64,000 nucleotides of DNA from positions 868,887,650 to 868,951,649 of the forward strand of contig CM062810.1 in the NCBI GenBank assembly GCA_031772625.1, in the 5' to 3' direction. Every line of letters starts with the position of its first letter. The stretch's first letter is position 1. The notes below the pieces were generated by a model that ran no database searches, was not told the origin of the DNA, and worked only from the letters and a program-made list of their open reading frames with translations. This DNA is from Pinus tabuliformis. Taxonomy: Eukaryota > Streptophyta > Pinopsida > Pinales > Pinaceae. This document shows, one piece after another, positions 12,831 to 24,320 of the stretch. A program made the position numbers and the translations under genes.

Positions 12831-13800
12831 ATTTAAGATGTTCAAAGGCCTTTGTTGCTTCCGGAGTCCATGAAAATGCATCTTTCTTCAATAATGTTGT
12901 TAGAGGTGCTGCTATTCTCCCATAATTCTTAATAAACTTGCGATAATGCCCTATCAACCCAAGAAATCCTCGCAGATGCTTTATGGATGTGGGGATTTTC
13001 CATTCCTTAATGGCTTTAATTTTGCTAGGGTCTACCTTAACTCCTTCATGAGATACAATATGACCCAAATATTCCACCTCCTGGACTCCAAAGAAACATT
13101 TGGATCTTTTTGCATATAATTGTTTCTCCTCCAATAGTTGTAGCACCCTGTCAACATGCTCAACATGATCCTTCCAAGACTTGTTGTAGATTAGTATATC
13201 ATCAAAAAATACTAACACAAATTTTCTAAGGAATGGTTTGAAAATTGAATTCATCAAACCTTGAAATGTTGAAGGTGCATTAGTAAGGCCAAAAGGCATG
13301 ACCAAAAATTCATAATGACCCTCATGAGTTCTAAATGTCGTTTTTGGAATGTCTTCAATCTTCATTCTGATTTGATGATATCCCGAACGAAGATCCAACT
13401 TGGTGAAGTAAATTGATCCATGCAATTCATCCAGTAATTCATCAATGACAGGAATGGGGAACTTATCTTTAATAGTGAGCTTGTTGAGCTCCCTATAATC
13501 CGGACACATGCACCATGATCCATCCTTCTTGTGACCAATACTACTGGAGCAGAGAAAGAACTTTGACTTGGTTGAATTATACCAGCCTCTAGCATTTCTG
13601 CAACCATACGTTCAATTTCACTTTTTTGGACATAGGGATATCTGTACGGCCTGATGTTTGGAGGAACACTTCTTGGAATCAGATGAATAGCATGATCATG
13701 ATTACGCATAGGTGGGAGACCTTTGGGAGTCTCAAATACCTTGGAATGATTTTCCAGGACTTTTTGGAGATTTGGAGAAATAGATGATTCCAATGTGGAA
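12831..13800 (-). pseudogene. gypsy reverse transcriptase remnant
   Basis: RT motifs in order on the minus strand: an N-terminal [53 protein letters not shown]; the catalytic [15 protein letters not shown]; and [19 protein letters not shown] with the connection region [19 protein letters not shown]. The order and spacing match chromoviruses. RT copies the element's RNA into DNA. Fossil. Confidence 0.92.
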
Positions 13801-14049
13801 ACATCTAGCAAACATAATTGTAAAATTACACGTCTTTGCTCCTTTTTTAGAAGCTTTGTCATACCATTAGAACTGATTATCTTTCCTGGTTTCCCTACAA
13901 TACCCCTTAATTCAACTTCCTTTCCTTCCGTAGAAAATTTGATGAAAAGTTCTTGAAAATTAAAAGCTATTGTACCCAAGGATTGTAGCCATTGGACTCC
14001 TAGTACAACATCAGCTCCTCCCATTGGAATGGAAAGCATTGGGATAGTC

Positions 14050-14330
14050 AATACATATTCTCCCATGGATAGCTTGATATTATGGCACCTTCCAGAGAAA
14101 TTTATTGTTCCTCCATTTGCAATCATCACTTGACACTCTGGTGCTGGATATAGGAAGCAATTCAATTCTTTTGCTACCCTACAATGAATAAAATTGTGGG
14201 TGCTTCCTGAATCAATCAACACTATTACCTTTTTCTTCTTGATTTGTCCTTCTATCTTGATGGTTTGAGGAGTGGTAATTCCCGCCAATGCATTACAAGA
14301 TATGGTCGGATTTATTTGTTCTTCATCTAG
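14050..14330 (-). pseudogene. gypsy aspartic protease remnant
   Basis: VIVLIDSGSTHNFIHCRVA carries the DSG active-site triad of a retroviral-type aspartic protease, followed by a VVLGVQWLQSLGTIAFNF stretch typical of chromovirus proteases. It lies between gag and RT in the expected order. Confidence 0.88.
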
Positions 14331-15489
14331 GCTTTGTTCCTGGAGTATATCTTCTTCTTTTGACCTTTCTTGCTCCTTTTTCTTCTTCCTCTTCACAATC
14401 TATGTAGAATAATTTCTTCTCAACATACTTATGACCTTTAGTGTATTTGCTATCACAACTGTAACAAAACCCTTTTGCTCTTTTTTCTTCCAATTGTTGT
14501 GGTGTCAACCTTATAGGTTGTGGAAGACTAGGGGAAACAACACTTCCGTCTTTATAGTTGTGAGTGGTCTGCTTTCTGGTTGCCATAATTTTGCTTTCCA
14601 TTTTTCTTGCTAACCTGAATGCCTTCTCTAATGAATCAGGTTCCCAAAGGCGAACATCGTGTTGGATATTATCCTTTAAAGACCCTATGAACACATCAAT
14701 CCTATGCTCGTCTGGAATATCTTTTACCCTTATGTTCAATTTTTGGAACTCCTCAATGTGCTCCATTACTGAACCCTTTTGTTTGAGACTTATCAATTGG
14801 CTAAAAAAAGTGTTGCTTTTTGTATCTTCATAACGTGCTATCAATTCTTCTATAAAAATTGCCCAAGTGATAAATTTTTTATGAGAGAAAAGCCATTGAT
14901 ACCATACAAACTGATTTGGTTCCAAATATACAGTTGCCATACGTACCTTTTGTGTGTTTTGCACATTATTGAGATCGAAGAACTGCTCCATCTGTAATAT
15001 CCATGTGGCGGGATCCTTGCCATCAAACTTCCTCATATCGATTTTTGGAATATGGTGGGTCTTCGATCCAACATTAGCGTCTATGGAGTCATGATTAACA
15101 TTGATTTTTTTCACATCATGAGTTTCCTTTACAACCTTTTCACCATTAGTAAGTATTTCTTGTAGAAAATTTGTCAAATCTGTCTTCAAATCTGCCATAT
15201 CTATCTTCAAATCTGCCATGTCTCTCTTCAAATCTGTCTTCGAATCATCCATCTTAGCTTCCATGCCCTTTATCTTAGATTCCACTCCATTTATCCTAGA
15301 TTCCATGCCATTTATCTTAGATTCCACGCCACTTATCTTAGCTTCTGTTAGCTTTTGTGAGTGTGACATTTGTTGCACTTGTTCTTGTAATTTTGATATA
15401 TCATGTAGCATTTCTTCCTCTTCTTCATGAGTCATGCTAGAGCTTTCAGGTTCCTTACTAGGTGTTTGCATTTTCTTTCCTCGGGGCAT
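14323..15489 (-). pseudogene. gypsy gag with heptad coiled coil
   Basis: A long open stretch of 388 codons. Residues about 40-110 form a coiled coil of short tandem units (variants of ESKINGM and DLKIDMA), so the coiled coil looks expanded by repeat growth in its DNA. The Gag core follows, with WILQMEQFFDLNNV and HIEEFQKLNIRVKDIPDE. A degenerate Cys-containing knuckle (CYSCDSKYTKGH) is near the C-terminus. The acidic and lysine-rich tail leads into protease. Part of a broken element although this segment is long. Confidence 0.88.
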
Positions 15490-16140
15490 CAGTTACTGAT
15501 AATAATGCTTTACTATGCCCTTTGAATTCTGTTAAACCAAGCTTACACAAAAATTTAAAAAAAACTACACACCTTTTTTTCACTTTATAGAAGCCTGATA
15601 TTGAATCTGATGTATCTCTGTAATTTCGGATAATCCAGTTCTAAAATTGAGATATATAGTAGCCTTCTGTCTCCTCTTTCCAATGCCATAGGTCTGACCC
15701 AAATTGGATTCTCCAAGGAAGAGTTATGTGAAATCTCCCACAGTGACTTGCTTTTAGACTAGTTCAGTAGAGCGAACTTGTACGACGTGCCACGAGTCAC
15801 TGTTTCAACCTTTGAATCTGAAACACATATATAAGAAACTAAAATCTGTCCTCTTTCTATACCTTCTTATGGAATTTCAATCCGATCCCCAGAGAGAAAG
15901 TTATGATGATGTTCCCCAGGTCACCTGTTTTGAATGTAATTCAGGAGTCTGCAAAAAGACCAACTTCCTCAGATCATATCTCCGCAAATATCCTACGAAA
16001 TGCTCTGAAATTCGGATCCAAGGTTCAGTGCGATTTCTTCTCAAATGGGTTTTTCTTGCGACTTCTGAAACATCACAGACAAAATGTTATAGCGAAAATT
16101 CCACGATGACCTGTTTGGAGCAGCGAAACCCTAGAATCCA
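15490..16140 (-). other. gypsy 5' untranslated leader
   Basis: Lies between primer site and gag start. It carries no convincing coding pattern on the minus strand. A 27-base stretch at 15755-15781 is repeated exactly (opposite strand) at 63439-63465, in the leader of a related element, while flanking leader sequence is diverged. Confidence 0.7.
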
Positions 16141-16156
16141 AAGCTCTGATACCAAA
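16141..16156 (-). other. gypsy primer binding site
   Basis: The minus strand reads TTTGGTATCAGAGCTT directly after the 5' LTR, complementary to initiator Met tRNA. Confidence 0.9.
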
Positions 16157-16488
16157 TGTTATGAAACCAGCTCAAGAAGAGATAGAAAAGATAGATCAAT
16201 TCCTTAGAGTTTAGCCTCTTCGGGGGGCAACCTCCTTTACATTAAATAAATGAACAATTCTTTGATGATACAAATGAAAAAACCTCCTTTCTATATATAG
16301 GAGTCTAAGGAGTCACAATATAATCAAGCTGACCTAACAATAATAATATAAAGCCACAAAAATAACAATAGAGGGATTCTATGGGGCACAGAAATAACAA
16401 CATGGGGGTAATAGGGGCACAACAATATAAATAAGGGGTATAACTACAATAGTAATGGGGTAATCACTAGTATTATAGGGACCAAACA
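16157..16488 (-). repeat. 5' LTR of nested gypsy element
   Basis: 332 bp; pairs with 10612-10944. TATA-like CTATATATAG at 16291-16300. Followed on the plus strand by the duplicated GATTG. Confidence 0.95.
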
Positions 16489-16493
16489 GATTG

Positions 16494-17040
16494 ACTCAGG
16501 TGCATCCTTTCACTTCACTCTCCATAGAGGGTGGTTCTGTGAGTATGAGAAATATGACAGTGGTGATGTCTTCTTAGGGGATGAAAGGAAGGCTAGAATA
16601 ATTGGTCGTGGAAAAGTAAATTTTAAGTTGCAAGGTGGAAGGGTTAGAACACTTCCGGGTGTTCTACATATTCCTGCATTGGCCAGAAATCTAATTTCTG
16701 TAAGCAATCTGGATGATGCAGGTGTAAAAAAGGTGTTCGAGAAGGATACCTGCAAGATGGTTCGGGGAGCACTCATATTAATGCAGGGAGTTCATATTAG
16801 AACTCTGTAGAAGTTGCAAGGTGGCACTATTATTGATGAGTGCAATAGTTCTATGGCTCCTAAAAGTGGAGCAGAAAACCTAGTGGTCTCTGGAGAGAAG
16901 ACCATGCTATGGCATCAAAGGCTTGGACATATTGGAGAGAAGGGCCTTCGAATACTTCATGGTAAATGTATGGTAGAATTTATGAGTATTAGCCCTCTAG
17001 ATTTCAATTTCTGTGAAAATTGTGTATATGGGAAGTAGAA
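16494..17040 (+). pseudogene. copia protease and pre-integrase remnant
   Basis: The coding pattern resumes beyond the gypsy insert within the protease, with the GASFHFT stretch that follows the active-site aspartate. VRTLPGVLHIPALARNLIS then matches plant copia. The zinc-binding pre-integrase domain is at about 16890-17035, with LWHQRLGHIGEKGL and CENCVYGK supplying the HHCC residues. Fossil. Confidence 0.85.
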
Positions 17041-17760
17041 TCAGGTGAGTTTCCCCTCTGGTGGTAAGAGGGTGAAACAAATATTAGAGCTTGTGTATAG
17101 TGATGTGTTTTGACCTGTGAAGGTTTCGTCACTAGGTAAGTCTGTGTACTATGTATCGTTTATAGATGAATTCTCAAGGAATACATGGATATATTTCCTT
17201 AAGAATAAATCTGAAGTCTTTGAAAGGTTTAAAGAATTTAAGGCTTTCGTGGAAAACTAGACAGAGAAGAAGATAAAGGTAATGAGGATAGATAACGATG
17301 GAGAGTTTTGCAGTAAGGAAATTGAAGAATTCTGTAAGAAGTGTGGTATAGCATGGTGGAAGACTACTCCATATACACCTCAACAAAATGGAGTTGCAGA
17401 AGAAATGAACAAGACATTGATGGAAAGGGCAAGAAGCATTCCCAGTGGTGCCAGGTTAGGATAGGAATTCTGGGCAGAGGCGGTGGAGAGAGCATGTTAC
17501 CTAGTCAACATATCACCTTCATCAGCGTTGGAGGATAAGACTCCACAAGAGGTATGGACTGGTAAGAAACCCCCTATTTCACATCTGAGGGTATTTGGAC
17601 GTGATGCATATGTACATGTTCCAAAGGAGAAACGAACCAAGTTGGATAGTAAATCTGAAAAGTGCACCTTTATTGGGTATAAAGATGGTTTAAAGGGTTA
17701 TATGCTTTGGAACCCAGTAACAAGGAAGGTTGTGTACAGCTGAGATGTGGTTTTCAGAGA
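17041..17760 (+). pseudogene. copia integrase core remnant
   Basis: MRIDNDGEFCSKEIEEFCKK and TTPYTPQQNGVAEEMNK give the second and third catalytic regions. A distal HLRVFGRDAYVHVPKEKR followed by KCTFIGYKDGLKGYMLW is the usual copia integrase C-terminal landmark. Broken. Confidence 0.88.
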
Positions 17761-17889
17761 GGTAAAAGATGTTATTAAACATGGAATCCAAGCAAAGGAA
17801 CCTGAGAAGATAGAGTTTGAGCTTAAGGAGGAAGATTCAGACCCTACAACAAGGAGGAATCAGAAGATGAAGAGCCACAAAATCCGGGT

Positions 17890-18720
17890 ATGAGAAGATC
17901 AGTTCAAGAAAGAAGGCAACTAGAAAGGTATATTCTGTCTGCTTTCTATTCAAATTTTGCTTTATCTATTACTGATGATGATCCCAAAACTGTGAAGGAA
18001 GCAGTAGATTCAAAGGATGGAAAACTCTGGAAAGAGGCCATGGTTGATGAAATGGCATATTTGCATAAAAATGAGGCATGGGATCTAGTGGAGTTGTCGA
18101 CTGGAAGGAAACCCATTGGAAGAAAATGGGTGTTTAAGAAGAATACAAGTGCAGAAGGAAAGTTGGAGAAATACAAAGCTTGATTGGTAGACAAAGGTTA
18201 TTCCCAGGTGCCTAGAATTGATTTCGGTGATATTTTTTCTCCTGTTGCCAAGGTAACTTCTATTAGATTACTTTTATCTGGTGCTGTTGCTTTTGATTTT
18301 GAGGTAGAACAGATGGATGTGAAGAAAACATTTCTTCACGGGGATCTGGAAGATGAAATCTACATGAAGCAACTTGAAGGCTTTGCGGTGAAGGGTAAGG
18401 AAGAACTGAAATGGAAATTAAAAAAGTCTATGTATGGGTTAAAACAGTCACCAAGGATGTGGTATTAGAAATCTGATACATTTATACGGGGACTTGGTTT
18501 CACCAGAAGCAAAGCAGATCACTGTGTGTGTTTTAAATTAATTGGTGACCATGTTATTTATCTAGTCTTGTATGTGGATGATATGTTGCTGGTTGGACAT
18601 GACAAAGAAATTATCCAGGATTTGAAGACCCAATTGTCCTCCAAATTCGACATGAAATATCTTGGTGCGGGAAACTATATTTTGGGCATGTAAATTAAAA
18701 GAGATCGGGAAAAGAGGAAG
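17890..18720 (+). pseudogene. copia reverse transcriptase remnant
   Basis: KLWKEAMVDEMAYLHKNEAW marks the start of the copia RT domain. Motifs follow in order: GRKPIGRKWVFKKN, MDVKKTFLHGDLEDEIYMKQ, KKSMYGLKQSPRMWY, and the catalytic LYVDDMLLVG near 18570-18600. Order and spacing are those of Ty1-copia. Fossil. Confidence 0.9.
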
Positions 18721-18789
18721 CTCTAATATGCAGGATAGTAAACCGGTGAAGGTTCCTATTCCTGTAGGTGTAAAGTTATCTGCTGAATA

Positions 18790-19474
18790 GTGTCCCAAGG
18801 CACAAGAAGAGGAAGAGGACATGTCCCGTGTTACATATGCAAGTGTAGTCGATAGCCTGATGTATGCGATGGTCTATACTAGACCAGACCTTGCACATGC
18901 AGTGGCAGTATTGAGCAGGTTTATGTCAAAACCAAGGAAGAAGCACTAAACAACAGTGAAGCAGGTTTTCAAGTATTTGTGTGGCACTAGTGATTATGGT
19001 TTGTGCTACCAAGGAAGACCAAGATTAGACAGAGTGTTGGATATTCATGGCTTTGTTGATTCAGACTGGGCTAGAGATCTGGATCAAAGAATATCTACAA
19101 GTGGGTATGTATTTAACTTATTTGGAGGTGCAGTCAGTTGGATGAGTAAGAAATAATCTGTAGTGGCACTATCAACTACAAAGGCAGAATGCATGGCAGT
19201 CACTCATGCAAGCAAGGAAGTAGTTTGGTTGCAGAGATTGTGTTCAAGTATGGGGTTAGTACAAGGAGATATAAGGATAGAATGTGATAGCCTAAGTGCA
19301 ATTTTCTTGGCAAAGAACCCTGCATATCATTCAAAGACAAAGAAATTTTATGTTCAGTATCACTTTGTCATGGATATGATAGAAGACAAAAAGGTGTTGC
19401 TGGTAAAGGTGAACACTTTGAAGAATACTGCAGATGCATTAAAACAATCTGTGAACTTTAAGAATTTCTCTTAG
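18790..19474 (+). pseudogene. copia RNase H remnant
   Basis: YTRPDLAHAVAVLSRF, the typical connection motif, precedes GFVDSDWARDLDQRISTSGY and ALSTTKAECMAVTHASKEVV. These are the standard RNase H landmarks at the end of copia pol, and the region ends about 90 bases before the polypurine tract. Fossil. Confidence 0.9.
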
Positions 19475-19549
19475 TGTAGAGAAACAATGGGTGTTGTAGG
19501 GTTGGATAAATGACTAAGCTCTCTTGTGGCCCCCTATGGAAAGAAAACA

Positions 19550-19562
19550 ACAAGTGGGAGAA
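19550..19562 (+). other. copia polypurine tract
   Basis: AAGTGGGAGAA borders the TGTTGG start of the 3' LTR, as in most plant copia elements. Confidence 0.8.
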
Positions 19563-20013
19563 TGTTGGGTTGTGTTATATTATTTCCATGACTAGCCGAC
19601 GTTGTTAATCGGGGGCTTAGAAGGGGGGTGGATCCCCCCCTTTTTTGTGTCGATTTCGTAGTAGGGTGGGCGGGGGGGGTGTCACAAGCGGTTTGAGGGG
19701 TGCAGGTTACCCCACTCTATGGGGTCCTATATTAGGTTGGGTGGACTGACCTATGGTTATGTGCATGATTTTTCTGTCCATGGTTTTAGATGCGATGGTT
19801 TTTGGTCCATGGTATTGGATGCTTCGGCATGTATAAATATGTATTGTAACATTGAAAAGAATATAATGAAAAATCAAGCTGGTAGCCCTCGTTTTGGGAT
19901 CCAGGGGAAAATCTCTGTGCATATGCATTTTATGTGTTATGCTCTTGCATTGTTTATTTTCTGTGCTTTAGAATTCGTATGTAGGTAATTTTTGTACGGG
20001 GTTAGAACCTACA
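19563..20013 (+). repeat. 3' LTR of copia element
   Basis: 451 bp from TGTTGGGTTG to CCTACA. TATA-like box at 19832. Aligns with 9189-9627, with substitutions and small indels concentrated in the G-rich U3 part. Confidence 0.92.
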
Positions 20014-21240
20014 ATTTTCCCACTTTCCTAGTCTGTGGCTCAGGCTTTGTTAAATTTGTAAAAATAAGGCCAAAAATCACCTTTCTACCCCTCTTTTTCT
20101 ATTTCGTTGCGCACTTCGAGACACCATGGGAAAATGGCCATATCTTAGCCAAAAATGGGTAATTTTGAGTGAAAAAATACTCTAAAGGCATCTACACTCT
20201 CCCATATTTCCATAAAATGCTTTTGATATTGATTTTAGCTTCATAAAGGCACTCAAAAATGGCCTCCAATAGCTCACTGTACACTTGGAAATTTCTAAGA
20301 TTTTTTTTAAATTTTCACTCTGTAATTTTTTTGTAATTTCTAGTTTGACTTTGGTAAAAGTCAAAAGGGTGAAGTAGATGAATGTGAGGGGTAAAAGTAA
20401 ATTTAAATAATGGGTGGTTAGTATTTGTAAGCTAATTTTATGTAAATTTTACCTCATTTATGAGATAGGTTGGAGGAAAAGTTAATTGTAGAAGTCGTTT
20501 TTAACTTCCCTAGACATTAGGGTTTGGTCAGAACACCTCACGGAACAATTATTAGAGTCATCGATTTGACCCCATGAGAGTGGGGAGATTTTGTCTTGGT
20601 CTTTATGTATCAATTTCTCAGTGATAGAACGGGTTGGATTTCAGAGGAGAGAACTATTGTAGCTTGTACTTGGACATTTTTTGGAAATCAAAGGACACAA
20701 TTTGCAACTATTATCTACTAATTCATGTGTAGTAAGTTTGTGATGTTATTTTTTCTCTGTTATAGATTTATATGAAAGATATTCATCTTCTCCTTCCATT
20801 CATCAATTATTCAATGGTTTTCCTTACAATTTATAAACAAATTTCTTTGCATAAAGCTCTATTTTGATGGAAAAATCATTGTGTTACTTTATTTCTTGCT
20901 TAATGAATTCATGTTTCATGCTCATTAAGGCCTTTTGCTTCTTCTAAACACTACACTACACTGAAAAACCCTAATATCCATCACAAAAGTAATGTTGCCT
21001 TGCTCCTTTTATATTTGTTGTTGTAACCCTTTGATTCTCTGACCTAGCTACTTGGTTTTTCTCCCTTATCTAGCGACAAAACCCTAAATTTCCCAAAACC
21101 CACCTGACCCTAGCTATCTAGCCTAAAATACTTTACATTCCAGTCACCTATTTGCTATGATTTCATAAAGAGAGCCCTCTCTAGTTTGGTAGGGCTAGCT
21201 ACCAAACTAAAATCTTGGTATGTGGTTACCTCCGTTGATC
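20014..21240. other. unassigned target DNA right of the copia insertion
   Basis: No coding or repeat structure recognised. It includes AAACCCTA-type stretches near 20,960 and 21,080. With 9,011-9,188 it represents the sequence into which the copia element inserted. Confidence 0.4.
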
Positions 21241-22590
21241 TCCTCGTTAGCCTGGGACATTGTGGAGGATAACAGAGGGCTTGAAAACTAGGGAGTTCCA
21301 TGGTAATCTAGTGAATTTAATGTTCCCAAGTCATGGAAAAATGTAATGCTAGTTGTAAGGTCATGACTGCCAAGGTGTGTTAGAGAATTCTACAGCATGC
21401 TACCATGTGCCATATAATACGAAGACATGTCAAACAAGATAAGATGTGCCAAGTGCTAAGGCATGCTAAGATGTACAAGGGTGTGACAATGCATCCCTCG
21501 AACTGTCAAGGGAACAAAAGGGAAGAACAAGTTAAAATACAAGGAAATAAGCACATAATAGGATTAATAAGTCATCAATTTACCTTTTCCATGAGCGGCA
21601 TGCTAGGCACACCAACACTAGGTGCCAAGTGCCAAGTGTCAATGCATTCTAAGTGCCAAATCTTCCTCCGTATCTTCTCATCGAGTTTCCAATAATTGAT
21701 CTCAAATAACTTTAATATTAAACCATGCCAATTCATACCAATCATATCAACACATGTTAAACATGCTAATACTTGCCAAGTTCCAACAAGTTCTAAGTGC
21801 CAATGTGTGTTTGGGAGTGTGATGCATGCTATGAAGTGGAAGAGCATATCTAAGAGTGCTAAGGTGTGTTAGAGAGTGCCAATTCATGTTGAGGAGTGTT
21901 AGGGAGTACAAGGACAACGCAAGGGAGCACTAGGTAAAAATGCATGGAAGTGAATGAATATAAGGTTGTGTAGGGGAGTGTTAATGAGTGGTAGCTGTCA
22001 TGCAAAGAAGGCAGTGACAAGGTATGCTAAGAATGGGTAAGGCATGCCAGGTAATATCACAGAATGTCAAGAAGTGCTAGAGTATGCTAGGTAGTTTCGG
22101 GGTGTGCTAGCATGTTCCAAATAGTGCCAAGGCATTCCAGGTGCTAAGACATGCTAGGATGTGCATGGGACCCGAGTATGCCAATATGCGTTAAGGATTT
22201 TCAAGGCAACAAAAGGAATAACCAAGCTCAAACGAAAGGAAATGAACACATAAGAGGGTTAATAAGTCAAGACTTTATCTTTTTCAAAAGGGGCATGCTA
22301 GGCACACTAATAATATGTTCCAATACATGCCAAGTGCCAATGTGTGCCAAGTGCTAATGTTTTTCAATGCAATATTATGCCAAGGTGTTCTAGGGCATGC
22401 CAACACATGATACGAAAGTGCTATGCTATGCTAGGGCATGGCAATATATGCTTGGGCGTCCTAATCATGGCAAGATGTTCTAGGTACAAATATGTTCCAG
22501 GACATGCAAGGTGCCAAGGAACGTTAGTGTACTATTCCAAAGCATGTTGAGGTGTGCCATGAGTGTTGAGGAGTGCTAGGTCTCTCTCAT
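21240..22590 (+). repeat. degenerate 10-bp-phased repeat block B
   Basis: The same TGCYAAGG/GTGTTAGG motif family as 7.3-9.0 kb, with the longer module (TGCATGGAAGTGAATGAATA) near 21,940 and diverged versions near 21,530 and 22,215. Motif content and strand match block A, so both probably belong to one tract split by other DNA and by the copia insertion. Confidence 0.65.
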
Positions 22591-22865
22591 TAATAGAATT
22601 GACAGAGCTTGATTATGTATTAAATAATATAGTTCCTACACACACTAGTGGAACTTTATTTGAAGGAAATTTGCTAGATAATAAACCGAATAGAGATGAA
22701 TCATGTGTTGACTCATAAGAAAACTATATTCTTATGACTTGAGGGAACACTAATTACTTCTTAACAAATTAACTGAATATTATAACCACTATGACCTTGG
22801 AGACATAATGAAAAACACTCCACAACAATGGTCTTAAATCATTATCTTTTGACAAAAAATATAGT
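22591..22865. other. AT-rich interval before CACTA repeats
   Basis: No coding or repeat pattern seen. It may be an internal part of the CACTA element whose right end is at 23,599. Confidence 0.3.
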
Positions 22866-23599
22866 AACAAGTACATTGTGTCATCAAAAACACATTGGAA
22901 TGATCAATAATGACGAAGATTTTTTAACCGTCACCAAAAGTAACCAAAAATAAGATTGGTTACGGTCAATAAAATATCGTCACTAGAAGTGTCACCAAAA
23001 AGAGAATTAGTGATGGGCCTTTAACGACCCTCACCAAAAATGTCACCAAAGATAAAATTAGCGATGGGCCTTTAACGACCCTCACCAAAAGTGTCATTGA
23101 AAATGGCTTTGGTGACAAACCTTAAAAGACCATCACTATATACACTTACAACAACGATTTTTTAAAGACTGTCACCATATGCGACATTGGTGACATACCT
23201 TAAATGTTCGTCATAGGCATGAAGCGTCATAAAAAACTCATTGTAATGATCAATGATGACAAACATTTATTGAGCATCACCAAAAGTAACCAAAATTATC
23301 TTTGGTGATGGTCAATAAAATATCATCACTAGAAGTGTCACCAAAGAGAGAATTAGTGATGGGCCTTTAACGACCCTCACCAAAAGTGTCACCAAAGAGA
23401 GAATTAGTGACAGGCCTTTAACGACCCTCACAAAAAGTGTCATTGAAAATGGCTTTAGTGACAAAACTTAAAGGATCATCACTATATATACTTACAACAA
23501 AGCTTTTTCAAAGATCGTCACCATATGTCCAATTGGTGATAGACCTTAAAGGTCCATCATAGGCATGACCCTCACCAATGACCTTTTTTCTTGTAGTGG
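22866..23599. mobile_element. CACTA (En/Spm-type) transposon terminus with subterminal repeats
   Basis: The right edge reads CCTTTTTTCTTGTAGTG, the inverted form of the common plant CACTA terminus CACTACAAGAAAAAA. The preceding 730 bases are layered subterminal repeats. A unit of about 347 bases is duplicated (about 22,877-23,224 and 23,225-23,575). Within each, a 51-base unit containing GGGCCTTTAACGACCCTCAC recurs. GTCACC/GGTGAC appear in both orientations. Such repeats bind the transposase. No matching left terminus was found in the window, so this is a truncated end or a non-autonomous copy. Confidence 0.75.
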
Positions 23600-24060
23600 A
23601 TGAAACTAAGCCTCTGAGGACTATACTACTTGTGCACCAATATACCCCTCAACCCCAATCAAAACAACTGTGTTGACTTGGAATGTGTGTCAATTGACCA
23701 AGAGCTTGGCAAATGCTACATCTTACAATCAAGTTAATGTGGAAACCAGGACGAACTAAGAAATGAACAATACTTCTGAAGGTGTTAGACTTTATTTTCA
23801 CGAACAAGGTCCATTCAGAGAGTTGAGTTCTACCAATGTGTCATCAAGTGTTGTAGCGGCTACAACCACCATCCAAAATTTTTCCTTAGCTTCATTTTGG
23901 AGCCTCTCTACAAACCTCTCACAGCAGCATGTCCTGCCTTGTCAAGTACACAAGCTTCAATGATTTTATTCAGAATTACAACCTATCCATTAAATCTTGT
24001 TGCATCCCCCTCACAGGCTATTTCACCGGACTTGGTCCAGTTATAGGCTGAGAAGCTCCC
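23600..24060. other. unassigned interval
   Basis: Mixed-composition DNA with no recognised coding or repeat structure. Confidence 0.3.
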
Positions 24061-24320
24061 TCAAGAAATTGTGCCATTCTAGAGGGAAACCAACCTTCCC
24101 TCCAGAAATTGCGCAATTATGTCTGGCAACCTACTGGGCTCTAGAATTGTGCAAATATGCCCTTCACTGTTCACTGAGAAAATTGCACAATTCCTCCCAG
24201 TAGGGTTACTCAGCCCAGAAATTGCACAACTATGGGTAGTAGTCAACTGCTCTGCCCAGAAATTGCACAATCCCTTTCGGCAGCTAGCCCAACTCCCTCC
24301 TAGAAATGCATATTTATTTC
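24061..24320 (+). repeat. ~40-bp degenerate minisatellite, block 1
   Basis: A CCAGAAATTGCACAAT core recurs at about 24064, 24104, 24143, 24177, 24217, 24258 and 24302, a spacing of 34-44 bases. Units are GC-richer than the surroundings and quite diverged. Open frames through it are by-products of the repeat. Confidence 0.65.

Larger units (their letters stand above)
10612..16488 (-). mobile_element. chromodomain Ty3-gypsy element nested in the copia element
   Basis: A full-length chromovirus on the minus strand: 5' LTR at 16157-16488, Met-tRNA primer site, gag, protease, RT, RNase H, integrase with C-terminal chromodomain, polypurine tract, 3' LTR at 10612-10944. The 5,877-bp length, LTRs near 333 bp and chromodomain fit the Reina clade. 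GATTG at 10607-10611 and again at 16489-16493 is a perfect 5-bp target duplication. The two LTRs differ at only about ten positions (about 3%), so this insertion is much younger than its copia host. It is broken, with about five breaks in the coding region. Confidence 0.95.
9189..20013 (+). mobile_element. Ty1-copia retrotransposon interrupted by a gypsy element
   Basis: A complete-length copia element with LTRs at 9189-9627 and 19563-20013, an initiator-Met-tRNA-like primer site after the first LTR and a polypurine tract before the second. Domain order is gag, protease, integrase, RT, RNase H. Without the 5,877-base gypsy insert and its duplicated 5 bases it is about 4.9 kb, normal for Ty1-copia. 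The bases beside the ends are ATTTG and ATTTT, a target duplication matching at 4 of 5. The two LTRs differ at roughly 12% of positions by eye, so it is old. It is broken, with about half a dozen or more breaks besides the insertion. A Tork/Tnt1-type clade is plausible but not proven. Confidence 0.93.

Noticed and set aside
10981-15430. Plus-strand open frames across the nested gypsy element
   Set aside because: They are complements of the minus-strand gag and pol reading and carry no motifs of their own.
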